Of a stretch of DNA of 64,000 nt, positions 32,237 through 40,721 are shown piece after piece. Location: positions 1 through 64,000 of the IMG/VR virus record IMGVR_UViG_3300023184_000024. One strand, written 5' to 3'. The translations under genes and the position numbers were made by a program. Source of the DNA: a virus. Positions within the stretch are counted from its first letter, which is position 1; each line of letters begins with the position of its first letter. The notes beneath the pieces were generated by a model. It was not told the DNA's origin. It saw only the letters and a list, made by a program, of their open reading frames with translations, and searched no databases.

Positions 32237-34902
32237 TGCCTACTTCACCGGATAGAATTTCCTGGATTACTCCGGCCGGAAATCTGGGTACAATCCCCGA
32301 AGGAATATTCTTCCAGGTGCCTATTTTAGCAAATGTTCCTGCAGGCAGAGACGTGTATTATCGAATGCTTGCTGGGTCGTTGCCCGACGGTATACAATGC
32401 CGCAAAACTGGATTGATTGAAGGCACCCCCAAGGCAATAGCAAGCTTGCAAGGCGTACCGCAAGAAGTGTCTAGAGATGTAACTTCGACGTTTACTGTAA
32501 GGGCGTACACTGAAATAATGGTCAACGGGCGCGAAATCATCGATCAAGTTTTGGATCGTACCTTTTCGTTGACTGTGACCGGCAACGATATTCCTGATTT
32601 TATTACACCTCCGGGATTGATTGGAACATACTACGACGGATCAGAAGTTGCGATACCCATAGAATTCACTGATAGAGATCCCGATGACAGAGTAAAAATA
32701 TCAATATTATCTGGTGCATTGCCACCAGGATTGGTGTTAACTAAAACAGGTATAATCACTGGATTTATTTCTCCACTGGTTGGACCACCGGGCACTGCTG
32801 ATCCGGGCTACGATGACACCTCCAAAGACCAATACCCAAATGATTTTACTACACGGGCCGCCAGTCAAAACTTTCAATTTACAGTTGGCATAACAGATGG
32901 CAAAGAATCAAATGTTAGAACTTTTCAAATCTATGTGTATGCCAAACAATCAATGTCGGCTGACACCACTGATTTCACAACCGACAATACATTCATCACT
33001 GCCGACGTTATGCCGCAGAGAACACCGGTTCTTATCACCCACCCCGGTGACCTAGGAAGAATTAGAGCAGACAATTATTTCTCTTACAAGTTTGATGCCA
33101 TTGATTTCGACGGAGATGCTGTTGAATACAGCATCCTTGTTGGATCAGGAATTGGCTACGACAGCGAAGGGTTTGATGCCAGCGATGCCGGCTTTGATCG
33201 AGGATCATTTAGTTTACCACCCGGACTTAGTATAGATTCTGAAACTGGGTGGTTTTACGGATATGTGCCCGATCAAGGAGCAACCGAACGTTCCTATAGA
33301 TTTGCTATTCGAGTTTTTAAACGCGACTACCCTGAATTTATTTCAAAATTTTATTATTTTACCGTTACTATTATTGGAAATATTGACACTGAGGTTACTT
33401 GGTTAACAGATCCTTATCTTGGAACCATTAACAATGGCGCAGTAAGCTATTTTTCTGTGTCGGCAATAAATGTTGGTGGAAGGTCATTGCAGTACAGATT
33501 GTTGTCCGGCTCCGACAGCAAGTTACCGCAAGGTCTACGTTTACTGTCATCTGGTAATATTGTGGGACGAGTAAGTTTCAATACATTTGCACTAGACAAC
33601 GGAACTACCACATTCGATAAAGAATTGGGTACCAGGTTAGAAGTCAACGAAACAACGTTTGACTTGGAATTTAATTTCACAGTTAATGCATTTGCATCAC
33701 AAAGTCAACAAATTGAATATCAGGTAAGTTCCATTGTACTATCCAATGGTGGCTTGGGATACACAAGCCAACCTACTGTGACTATTTCACCGCCGCCAAA
33801 CACTGCTGGAGCAATACAGGCCACTGCAGGACTGGTAACTATTCAAGGCGGTGCAATCACAGCAATCAATTTAGGCAACCCTGGATTGGGATACCAAGCA
33901 CCGCCAACTATTACCATCACAGGCGGCGGTGGCAATGGAGCAAAGGCTGTTGCTCAGATAATTGAAGCAAAACAAGTAAATGCTGTTTCTGTGCTAAGAA
34001 GATTTACAATCAATGTCAATCGTGTATTTGACCAACCCTACGAAACATTGTATATTAAAGCAATGCCACCTGCCAACGACAGAACAATTATTTCACAATT
34101 GTTGCAGGACCAACAATTGATTCCTGTCAGCGAACTATATCGAGCCGATGATGTAAACTTTGGAGTTGCACAAAATGTACGATACAATCATGCATATGGA
34201 CTTACAGCATCAACGCTGGAAAAATATGTCAGTGCATTGGATTTAAATCATTATTGGAAAAATTTAACGTTGGGTAAGATCAAATTGGCCCGAGCACTTG
34301 ATCCGGCTGGCAATGTTTTGTATGAAGTAATCTACAGCGAAGTCATTGATAATTTAGTCAACAACCAAGGACAAAGTGTAGGAAAATCTGTTACATTGCC
34401 GTATCCTGTAACACAAGGTGCTACTGAGATTACCACAGTTTATCCCAACAGTTTAATAGACATGAGAAACCAAGTCATTGACACTGTGGGGCAGGTCAGC
34501 CCAGCGTTGCCGTTGTGGATGATATCTAAACAATCCAATGGAAATGTACTGGGTTTTACTCCTGCTTGGGTCATTGCATATATCCAACCGGGCAAGGGCG
34601 AAAAGATATTGTACAATATTAATAGACGCTTTGGCACAGAACTTAACAAAATTGACTTTGAAGTTGATAGATACGAGCTAGACAAATCAATGACTTTTGC
34701 CTATTCTGGCTACGAGGACAGCACCGGTCAGGGATATTGGCTGCCAGCACCTCCGGTTGCAACCACCTTTGACGGAACCATGACACCGCCTACCGTTTTT
34801 GACGGAACCAGCACTGATTTTATCACTCCATCAGATACTGTAACCAGCATTGACACGTTTGATAAATATCTCGTATTCCCCAAGATCAATATTTTAGGAT
34901 AA
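32236..34902 (+). CDS. Large virion protein with repeated putative Ig domains (888 aa)
   Basis: The start overlaps the preceding stop by one base. At least four repeats follow the He_PIG-type pattern of L-P-x-G-(L/I) then T-G-x-I-x-G: LPDGIQCRKTGLIEGTP, LPPGLVLTKTGIITGFI, LPPGLSIDSETGWFYGYV and LPQGLRLLSSGNIVGRV. A Gly-rich beta segment (GGLGYTSQPTVTISPPP) occurs twice around residues 510-570. Likely a long baseplate or tail-fibre component that binds surface sugars. Confidence 0.82.
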   Translation: MPTSPDRISWITPAGNLGTIPEGIFFQVPILANVPAGRDVYYRMLAGSLPDGIQCRKTGLIEGTPKAIASLQGVPQEVSRDVTSTFTVRAYTEIMVNGREIIDQVLDRTFSLTVTGNDIPDFITPPGLIGTYYDGSEVAIPIEFTDRDPDDRVKISILSGALPPGLVLTKTGIITGFISPLVGPPGTADPGYDDTSKDQYPNDFTTRAASQNFQFTVGITDGKESNVRTFQIYVYAKQSMSADTTDFTTDNTFITADVMPQRTPVLITHPGDLGRIRADNYFSYKFDAIDFDGDAVEYSILVGSGIGYDSEGFDASDAGFDRGSFSLPPGLSIDSETGWFYGYVPDQGATERSYRFAIRVFKRDYPEFISKFYYFTVTIIGNIDTEVTWLTDPYLGTINNGAVSYFSVSAINVGGRSLQYRLLSGSDSKLPQGLRLLSSGNIVGRVSFNTFALDNGTTTFDKELGTRLEVNETTFDLEFNFTVNAFASQSQQIEYQVSSIVLSNGGLGYTSQPTVTISPPPNTAGAIQATAGLVTIQGGAITAINLGNPGLGYQAPPTITITGGGGNGAKAVAQIIEAKQVNAVSVLRRFTINVNRVFDQPYETLYIKAMPPANDRTIISQLLQDQQLIPVSELYRADDVNFGVAQNVRYNHAYGLTASTLEKYVSALDLNHYWKNLTLGKIKLARALDPAGNVLYEVIYSEVIDNLVNNQGQSVGKSVTLPYPVTQGATEITTVYPNSLIDMRNQVIDTVGQVSPALPLWMISKQSNGNVLGFTPAWVIAYIQPGKGEKILYNINRRFGTELNKIDFEVDRYELDKSMTFAYSGYEDSTGQGYWLPAPPVATTFDGTMTPPTVFDGTSTDFITPSDTVTSIDTFDKYLVFPKINILG

Positions 34903-34906
34903 TAGG

Positions 34907-35788
34907 ATGACATCAAATATAAACCCAAACAACATCGACGGCTCTTATCCAGTTGCCGGTCAAGACAACGACAGCCAAGGTTTTCGTGACAATTTTACCA
35001 ATATTAAAACAAACTTTGCGTATGCAAGTGCCGAAATAACAGATTTGGAAAACAATGCTGTGTTAAAAGGCGCATTGACCGGGTCTGTTTTAAACAATAA
35101 TATGAACGGCAGTATATTGTCTAATGCCCAACTGCAAGACATGAGTGAAACCAAAGTCTCTATGGGCACAGTTACAGGTTCACAGACAATTAACTACATG
35201 TCTGGACCATATTACACATTGACCACAGCTGGCTCAGTGTCGTTGACTTTTACTAACTTTCCGCCAGCTGGCCAAGTCGGGCGTATAAGATTTCAAATCA
35301 CAGTGGCCAATACAGCACACACACTGACATTGCCAGGGGTGGTCAACGTGGGCACTTCTAACATACAAGGTATCAGCTCAAATATTATTACTTTTAATAA
35401 AACTGGTACGTACGAGTTTGAATTTGAAAGCAGTGACGGTGGGTCAACAGTTACAATCATTGATCAAAATAGGAACTTGGATCCTATATATTTGCCCAGC
35501 AAAGAGGATTTGGCAGACACAGCGGCTGCCAGCACTTTGCTGACCACCAGTTATTTTACCACTGCCGGTTCAGAATCTGCCACACTGGCAGCCGGAGTAG
35601 AAGGTCAGGTAAAAGTGTTGGCCATGTACGGGGATGGTGGTGACATGGACATTACTGTTACCAACGCAGGGTGGAAATCATCGGGCACGGGCGTTGTTAC
35701 ATTTGACACAATTGGCGATGCGTGTACATTGATGTACATCAACTCAAAATGGTTTGCCATCGGCAATAATGGTTGTGTATTTTCTTAA
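34907..35788 (+). CDS. Virion structural protein (293 aa)
   Basis: The N-terminus (MTSNINPNNIDGSYPVAGQD, then NDSQGFRDNFTNIKTNFAYA) is a variant of the DPLR-x-x-F...N-DNF attachment module found in two other fibre genes here. The central part is beta-rich (GPYYTLTTAGSVSLTFTNFP). The C-terminal segment ends in a small barrel-like region. It ends the structural block before a promoter-terminator element. Confidence 0.78.
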   Translation: MTSNINPNNIDGSYPVAGQDNDSQGFRDNFTNIKTNFAYASAEITDLENNAVLKGALTGSVLNNNMNGSILSNAQLQDMSETKVSMGTVTGSQTINYMSGPYYTLTTAGSVSLTFTNFPPAGQVGRIRFQITVANTAHTLTLPGVVNVGTSNIQGISSNIITFNKTGTYEFEFESSDGGSTVTIIDQNRNLDPIYLPSKEDLADTAAASTLLTTSYFTTAGSESATLAAGVEGQVKVLAMYGDGGDMDITVTNAGWKSSGTGVVTFDTIGDACTLMYINSKWFAIGNNGCVFS

Positions 35789-35797
35789 CCAAAACAA

Positions 35798-35844
35798 TTG
35801 ACATCAATGGCCCTTGATGCTATACTAGCAACAAGGGCTTTTTC
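35798..35844 (+). promoter_or_regulatory. sigma70-type promoter whose -10 lies in a terminator hairpin
   Basis: TTGACA at 35798-35803, 17-base spacer, TATACT at 35821-35826. The same DNA forms the stem GCCCTTG (35810-35816) with CAAGGGC (35832-35838), an inner stem TGCTA/TAGCA and a TTTTTC tail. Upstream transcripts should stop here while new ones start for the gene at 35849. A similar element is at 56884. Confidence 0.8.
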
Positions 35845-35848
35845 TTAA

Positions 35849-36088
35849 ATGGACCATCCACTAATAAACAACATTGACTCATTGTCGATTGAAGAACTTC
35901 AATCAAAAATATCAGACCTTACAAAAAAACTTGGGTTTGCTCATCGTACTGGCAACCAAAACTTAATTGGGCAAATAAGACTGGCGCTTAATTCGTACCA
36001 GGGCAAATACAACGAAAAAGTTCAAGCAATGTACGAGTCCACTAGAAAATCTGGACCGGACTTTTCGGATAAAATAGATATATCATGA
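35849..36088 (+). CDS. Conserved small helical phage protein (79 aa)
   Basis: The product is mostly helical: SIEELQSKISDLTKKLGFAH, then RTGNQNLIGQIRLALNSYQG. Similar short proteins are familiar from marine T4-like phages, but I know no function. It overlaps the next gene by 4 bases and is the first gene after the promoter-terminator element. Confidence 0.7.
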   Translation: MDHPLINNIDSLSIEELQSKISDLTKKLGFAHRTGNQNLIGQIRLALNSYQGKYNEKVQAMYESTRKSGPDFSDKIDIS

Positions 36089-36687
36089 ATGTAAGACTTA
36101 AACGATCTTTTGACTTTTACGCCGGGATGGTCTATGACCAGGAATTCTCGGTGAATCGTTATACTTTAACCGTAAGTATGACAACACAAACGTCGGATGT
36201 TGATATGCATAATATTGCATATGAACGTATTAAATATTGGATTAATTATGTTTTGCATAATTCAGTACTGATTTCAGAATCTGACCCAACTTTGGAAAAA
36301 TGGCTGGCCACCGAACAGCGAATACTGATTTTGCCCGATCAACCGGTTGATCAATTAGTTGGAATTATGTTATACTTAAAACTGACTGCCATCATTGAAC
36401 AACAGTTTTTAATATCAGAAGTTGAGATATCCAGTGACGATGGTGATGAAATGATTTATCTACATGGTGCAGATGAATCTCTTGGCCCAATGGACGCCAA
36501 TGGATGGTGGAATGACCCTAAACCAAATTGGATTACCAATCCTAGAAAAAAATCTAGCACAGGAAAAGTTATCAAGTTAACTCGTATACCGGAATGGAAA
36601 GAACTCGAGTTAGATTTTGTCATGAACAACGACAACGTAGACTGTGAAATATTAGTTGGAAATTTTATCAAAGATGATAAAAAATAA
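36085..36687 (+). CDS. Conserved phage hypothetical protein (200 aa)
   Basis: It contains MNVRLKRSFDFYAGMVYDQE, a central helical segment (IAYERIKYWINYVLHNSVLI) and a strand-rich C-terminus. The order small helical gene, this gene, Pol III-like fragment, virion gene is the kind of conserved block seen in T4-like marine phages. Function unknown. Confidence 0.68.
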   Translation: MNVRLKRSFDFYAGMVYDQEFSVNRYTLTVSMTTQTSDVDMHNIAYERIKYWINYVLHNSVLISESDPTLEKWLATEQRILILPDQPVDQLVGIMLYLKLTAIIEQQFLISEVEISSDDGDEMIYLHGADESLGPMDANGWWNDPKPNWITNPRKKSSTGKVIKLTRIPEWKELELDFVMNNDNVDCEILVGNFIKDDKK

Positions 36688-37198
36688 TTTTGGTGAGATT
36701 GTGTTGGACGAAAATGACCTTTGTGACCTGGTCATGCAAGGACATGATCTTTCTACAGTGTCAAATGCTGTGGTTGATCAATCTGTAAACATTGAGAAAT
36801 TTGCCACCATACTAGAGCACCCAATTGAATCTTTGGCCACATGGACGTTGCCCAACAACAGCAACATGTCAATCTCGGAATGGGACAGTTTGAATCAACA
36901 AACTTGGTACATGCCCGAAGAATATAAAAACATCGACATTGCTGAATATATACTAGGGTTATGTAAAACATCCGAGGAAATGCAGAGATGTGGGGAAGAG
37001 TTACTTCTTTATCAAGAGCGCAATTTATTTGACTTATTAAGGTACTTAAAGTACCTAGTAGATGTCATGCGCAACAACAACTTGATTTGGGGAGTTGGAC
37101 GGGGATCTAGTGTGTCTAGCTATGTGTTATATCTATTAGGAGTACATAAGATTGACAGTTTATACTATGATTTAGACCCGCAGGAATTTTTACGTTAA
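36674..37198 (+). CDS. DNA polymerase III alpha-like fragment protein (174 aa)
   Basis: ATG 36674 overlaps the previous gene by 14 bases. The last 35 residues (WGVGRGSSVSSYVLYLLGVH, then KIDSLYYDLDPQEFLR) match the C-family polymerase palm entry motif GRGSAAGSLVAYLLGIT...DP...ERFL. The protein stops just before the catalytic PDFDID aspartates, so it cannot be a polymerase. It may bind DNA, nucleotide or the clamp. The intact length and late-gene neighbours argue against a decayed pseudogene. Confidence 0.75.
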   Translation: MIKNNFGEIVLDENDLCDLVMQGHDLSTVSNAVVDQSVNIEKFATILEHPIESLATWTLPNNSNMSISEWDSLNQQTWYMPEEYKNIDIAEYILGLCKTSEEMQRCGEELLLYQERNLFDLLRYLKYLVDVMRNNNLIWGVGRGSSVSSYVLYLLGVHKIDSLYYDLDPQEFLR

Positions 37199-37201
37199 AT
37201 A
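37196..37201 (+). promoter_or_regulatory. Late-type promoter element TAAATA
   Basis: GTTAAATACC at 37194-37203 starts at the stop codon of the preceding gene. The ATG at 37226 follows an AAGGA site. Confidence 0.58.
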
Positions 37202-37225
37202 CCATTATTCATACAAGGATTAAAA

Positions 37226-37708
37226 ATGACACGCAAACTTTATCGATCAGCACAAGGAAAAACCATAGACATTGGCGCACTACAATTGCGAAATGAAAGC
37301 ATTCGAGCTGTGGGCAATATGGGCGTAAACGCCCGTGGGGACTTGGTCGACTCTACTAATACACCTATTTCTAGTAGAAATACACAGGTATCTAAACAGT
37401 ACAATCGGCAGGTATCTAATGTCAATGATTCGCCGGTGTTCAGCAGTGCAAAAGCACAGAGTGCTGTAGTAATTGATATTCCTGAGCCACCAGAAGATTT
37501 TGATGACAACTTTGAAAAGATTGTTGAGGATTCTGCCACAGACGAATCACCGGTCAACAGTGTCCCAAGGGAAAGAAAAAATGATCGTACTGCGCCTAGC
37601 TCAAAGATACCCCAGGGTGGTCTGGCAAGTGCTATTGCAAAAGCACGGCAAGTCAAGCAAGATCCACTGACATCACCAAACAAATCAAACGGTCCTTCTA
37701 GAATCTAA
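37226..37708 (+). CDS. Putative virion or head-related protein (160 aa)
   Basis: The N-terminus (LYRSAQGKTIDIGALQLRNE, then SIRAVGNMGVNARGDLVD) resembles a conserved T4-like marine phage protein of unknown role. The rest is low complexity, disordered and Ser/Pro/Asp rich, ending in a basic tail. It has its own late-type promoter. Confidence 0.7.
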   Translation: MTRKLYRSAQGKTIDIGALQLRNESIRAVGNMGVNARGDLVDSTNTPISSRNTQVSKQYNRQVSNVNDSPVFSSAKAQSAVVIDIPEPPEDFDDNFEKIVEDSATDESPVNSVPRERKNDRTAPSSKIPQGGLASAIAKARQVKQDPLTSPNKSNGPSRI

Positions 37709-37709
37709 T

Positions 37710-38093
37710 ATGAGTAAACCTGCTTTTTCTCCTTCCCGTATTAAAAAACTCACAGCACTCAACAGTGATGTTATTGCCACAGACATGGTGTTTGACGTTC
37801 GAACACTGTCTAGTGGAATTATTTTGCTGGATGACAACGGAACCACTGCTGGTATCCGACCACGTTGGGGATGTGTGTATGCTGTTGGACCCAACCAAAC
37901 AGATGTTAAAATTGGTGACTGGATCTGTGTGACTCACGGTCGCTGGAGCCGTGGTCTTGACATCGAAGACGATGAAGGCAAAAAGACCATACGCAAAATC
38001 GATCCCAAAGACATTCTGCTGATCTCAGATGAAAGACCGTCTGACGACACAATGAGCGATGCCATTCAAGCACAGGCCAAGAATCGATTCTAA
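37710..38093 (+). CDS. GroES-like co-chaperonin (127 aa)
   Basis: The beta-barrel pattern (SSGIILLDDNGTTAGIRPRW, GCVYAVGPNQTDVKIGDWIC, IRKIDPKDILLIS) fits a Cpn10/gp31-type fold, with the loop around residues 30-45 as mobile-loop candidate. T4 gp31 replaces GroES for capsid protein folding. The gene lies among late genes and may serve the same purpose. Assignment is by pattern, moderately sure. Confidence 0.66.
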   Translation: MSKPAFSPSRIKKLTALNSDVIATDMVFDVRTLSSGIILLDDNGTTAGIRPRWGCVYAVGPNQTDVKIGDWICVTHGRWSRGLDIEDDEGKKTIRKIDPKDILLISDERPSDDTMSDAIQAQAKNRF

Positions 38094-38317
38094 TGGGATT
38101 TAAACAACGTTGGGACATGCCAGATATGTATTCACAGATACGTGCTCTGGCAATTGAAATTCGCAGTCCTTACAATGACGGTTTTACCTCTTTCTCTTGC
38201 AAACAAGAACTTTATATGTTAAAATGCTTTATAGAAGACAACTACAGTGATCTTCCTAAGTTTAGCGGAGAAGAAGAGTGGGAACAACAGAGAATAATAC
38301 AAAAACTCAAGAAGTAG
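38093..38317 (+). CDS. Conserved small phage protein (74 aa)
   Basis: The ATG overlaps the preceding stop by one base (TAATG). The segment FKQRWDMPDMYSQIRALAIE, then FTSFSCKQELYMLKCFIEDN, is helical with two Cys. It overlaps the following zinc-membrane protein by 40 bases. Function unknown. Confidence 0.66.
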   Translation: MGFKQRWDMPDMYSQIRALAIEIRSPYNDGFTSFSCKQELYMLKCFIEDNYSDLPKFSGEEEWEQQRIIQKLKK

Positions 38318-38562
38318 TTTGCAACACCTGCAAACTACCTTACCATCCCAATTGCGATTACAAACAAGGGCGTTGCCCACACCATAAACCTGTGATTAAA
38401 ATTCAACCAAAAGATACTAGCCGGGGACATTTCTATGTCAGCCTTGCAAAAAGTTTTATTCGCATTGGCGCAGGATGTTGGTTAATGACCGGCAACTTGT
38501 TAATGGCCGGTGTTTGTTTTATTCTAGCAGAAGTGTTTGGAATTTTTGAGGAACTAGTATGA
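38278..38562 (+). CDS. Zinc-ribbon plus membrane-helix protein (94 aa)
   Basis: GTG 38278 is the only reasonable start. Residues 15-34 (CNTCKLPYHPNCDYKQGRCP) contain a CxxC pair and two further Cys, a likely zinc ribbon. From residue 53 a hydrophobic tail (FIRIGAGCWLMTGNLLMAGV, then CFILAEVFGIFEELV) provides one or two membrane helices. The combination is conserved in marine phages as far as I recall. Overlap of 40 bases with the upstream gene is unusual. Confidence 0.68.
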   Translation: MGTTENNTKTQEVVCNTCKLPYHPNCDYKQGRCPHHKPVIKIQPKDTSRGHFYVSLAKSFIRIGAGCWLMTGNLLMAGVCFILAEVFGIFEELV

Positions 38563-38933
38563 ATCCCTTTCGCGATCAAGAAAAATTTATGCGAGCGTGT
38601 GATCAAAGTGTTGATACACTAAATGCAGAACAATACAAATTGTATTTGACCCTCATGGAAGAAGAATGGAGAGAACTCAAGGCTGCTCTCCTAATGGAAG
38701 ATCGAGTTGAACAACTCGACGCATTGCTGGACTTTGTTGTTGTCACCATTGGTGCTATTCATAGCGGTGGCTTTGACGGAGAAGGCGGATGGAAAGAAGT
38801 AATGAGTACTAATCTTGCCAAAATAGACAAAGAAACTGGCAAAGTGCGTAAACGTGAAGATGGCAAAGTGCTTAAACCAGTGGGCTGGACTGCTCCTGAT
38901 CTAACCCCGTATGTTACTAAAATTGGAAAATAA
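38559..38933 (+). CDS. MazG-like NTP pyrophosphohydrolase (124 aa)
   Basis: The helical metal-binding pattern is present: MEEEWRELKAALL (E-E-x-x-E) and EQLDALLDFVVVTIGA (E-x-x-D). This is the all-alpha NTP-pyrophosphatase fold (MazG/PRA-PH). Such enzymes clear non-canonical NTPs, lower ppGpp indirectly, or act as dUTPases. The substrate is unknown. It overlaps the previous gene by 4 bases and precedes the clamp loader by 3. Confidence 0.8.
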   Translation: MNPFRDQEKFMRACDQSVDTLNAEQYKLYLTLMEEEWRELKAALLMEDRVEQLDALLDFVVVTIGAIHSGGFDGEGGWKEVMSTNLAKIDKETGKVRKREDGKVLKPVGWTAPDLTPYVTKIGK

Positions 38934-38936
38934 TCA

Positions 38937-39854
38937 ATGAAAGAATTGTGGACTGAAAAATATCGACCACGCACAGTGGCTGACTACGTGTTTCGAGACA
39001 ACGAACAAAAGAATCAAGTACAAAATTGGATCGACTCAAAATCGATTCCTCATTTGTTGTTCAGCGGAGCTCCTGGTGTGGGCAAAACAACACTGGCAAA
39101 AATCTTAATCAATGAATTAAAAATTGATGAGTACGATGTGTTAGACATCAATGCAAGTCGTGAAAACAGTGTGGATACAATACGAGATAAAATCACAGGT
39201 TTTGTACAAACCATGCCGTTTGGAGACTTTAAAATAGTGCTGTTAGATGAGGCAGACTACATTAGTCCCAATGGACAAGCCGCCTTGCGTGGAGTCATGG
39301 AAACGTATCATGCCAGTGCTCGTTTCATTCTCACTTGCAACTATCCCAGCAGAGTTATTCCTGCACTGCACAGTCGTTGTCAAGGGTTCCACATCGAACG
39401 TGTTGATGTCACTGAATTCACAGCCAGGATGGCCACAGTGCTGGTAACTGAAAGTGTGGAGTTTGATCTAGACACTCTTGACACCTATGTCAAAGCCACT
39501 TATCCTGACCTACGCAAATGCTTGAACATGTGTCAGATGAATTCAACTGATGGCACACTTGTTTCACCCAAAGGTGACGAAGGCGGAGTACGAGATTGGA
39601 AACTCAGTGCAGTTGAGTTATTCAAAGCCGGTCGGGTCAGAGAAGCACGTACCTTGATGTGTGCAAGTGTGCGACCAGAAGAAATGGAAGAAGTATTTCG
39701 TTGGATGTATGACAACCTAGAGCTTTGGGGCAACGACGCCGAGAAACAAGACCGAGCAATTGTGGTCATCCGAGACGGTGCTGCCAACGTGCCTTTGGTG
39801 GCAGACCAGGAAATTAATCTTTCAGCAACTTTAATAGAATTGGCCAATTTATGA
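38937..39854 (+). CDS. 44: Sliding-clamp loader large subunit, gp44-like (305 aa)
   Basis: This AAA+ RFC/gp44 protein shows WTEKYRPRTVADYVF at the N-terminus, Walker A GAPGVGKT at 44-51, Walker B in LLDEADYIS, sensor 1 LTCNYPSR, and the SRC arginine finger in ALHSRCQGF. It loads the phage sliding clamp for replication and late transcription. Presence of this gene, with TAAATA late promoters, supports T4-type late gene control (clamp-activated). The gp62-like partner is not recognised here. Confidence 0.93.
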   Translation: MKELWTEKYRPRTVADYVFRDNEQKNQVQNWIDSKSIPHLLFSGAPGVGKTTLAKILINELKIDEYDVLDINASRENSVDTIRDKITGFVQTMPFGDFKIVLLDEADYISPNGQAALRGVMETYHASARFILTCNYPSRVIPALHSRCQGFHIERVDVTEFTARMATVLVTESVEFDLDTLDTYVKATYPDLRKCLNMCQMNSTDGTLVSPKGDEGGVRDWKLSAVELFKAGRVREARTLMCASVRPEEMEEVFRWMYDNLELWGNDAEKQDRAIVVIRDGAANVPLVADQEINLSATLIELANL

Positions 39855-40159
39855 GATATATGTTATTGACTTATTACAAAAAGCCCAACGGGCAGGTCGA
39901 CGAAAGTGTGACAGTGGCACGTAGTATCAAAGCCAAAGATTACCAGATGTCCAATGTCATACTTGACTTTAAAAAGCTGGCTGTGGTACAGTGTAGCATG
40001 GGCGGAATACAAGTGCCCAAAGATTGGGACAAACTAATTTCTTACTATCACAAACACTACGGCTCTACAATTGAACGATTACTCAAAGAAAATGGATACG
40101 AAATTGTCAAACCACAAGAAACCACAGAAACACAACCCCAAGCAGTTGATCCTAGTTGA
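39851..40159 (+). CDS. Conserved phage hypothetical protein (102 aa)
   Basis: It overlaps the clamp loader stop by 4 bases. The first 60 residues (MLLTYYKKPNGQVDESVTVA, VILDFKKLAVVQCSMGGIQV) are alpha/beta; the last 20 are Thr/Gln/Pro rich. I recall this protein next to gp44 homologues in marine T4-like phages. It does not look like gp62. Function unknown. Confidence 0.7.
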   Translation: MRYMLLTYYKKPNGQVDESVTVARSIKAKDYQMSNVILDFKKLAVVQCSMGGIQVPKDWDKLISYYHKHYGSTIERLLKENGYEIVKPQETTETQPQAVDPS

Positions 40160-40721
40160 TGCCGATGGCGTACTCTTAAACTGGGAGTATGCTTTTAGTA
40201 TCTGGATGGAACAGCACGGGTTTGAAAAAATACCCGGTGGCGATTTAAACTACGACATTGGTGAACGTTACAACATTTCCTGGGATCAAGGGAAAAAACT
40301 AATCAAGATGTTCAACGAATCAGCATCTATTGGATTTTTGCCTCCCTTGCGTGATGCCATGTACTATGTCAAGAGACTGCACGAAGAACATGGCTATGTG
40401 TTTCACTGTATTACTAGCCTGAGTTCCGATGTCAATGCACAGCGTTTGAGAGAAATGAATCTAAGCAAGTTGTTTGGGGACACCGTGTTTCAACGAATTG
40501 TGTGTTTAGAAACAGGTGCAGACAAAAACGATGCCTTGGAACCTTACAGAGATAGCGGATGTTGGTGGGTCGAAGACAAACCAGAAAATGCCGAGGTTGG
40601 CCACAGCATGGGCTTACGTTCTATATTAATGGAACATGGACACAACATGACTCACCATAACAATGATATTCCTGTGGTCAAGAATTGGAAAGAAATTTAC
40701 GATATTGTGGTTGATCAGTGA
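40092..40721 (+). CDS. HAD-family hydrolase or phosphatase-like protein (209 aa)
   Basis: The HAD motif 1 is LILVDADGVLL; a later WVEDKPENAEVG fits motif 4 (acidic pair). HAD proteins of this type are 5'-nucleotidases or polynucleotide phosphatases. ATG 40092 gives a 68-base overlap with the upstream gene; TTG 40143, nearer the domain, is an alternative start. Its stop overlaps the stop of a convergent radical SAM gene by 7 bases. Confidence 0.8.
   Translation: MDTKLSNHKKPQKHNPKQLILVDADGVLLNWEYAFSIWMEQHGFEKIPGGDLNYDIGERYNISWDQGKKLIKMFNESASIGFLPPLRDAMYYVKRLHEEHGYVFHCITSLSSDVNAQRLREMNLSKLFGDTVFQRIVCLETGADKNDALEPYRDSGCWWVEDKPENAEVGHSMGLRSILMEHGHNMTHHNNDIPVVKNWKEIYDIVVDQ

Noticed and set aside
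36674-37198. Calling the protein a DNA polymerase III alpha subunit
   Set aside because: It lacks the catalytic aspartates and is far too short; only one motif is shared.
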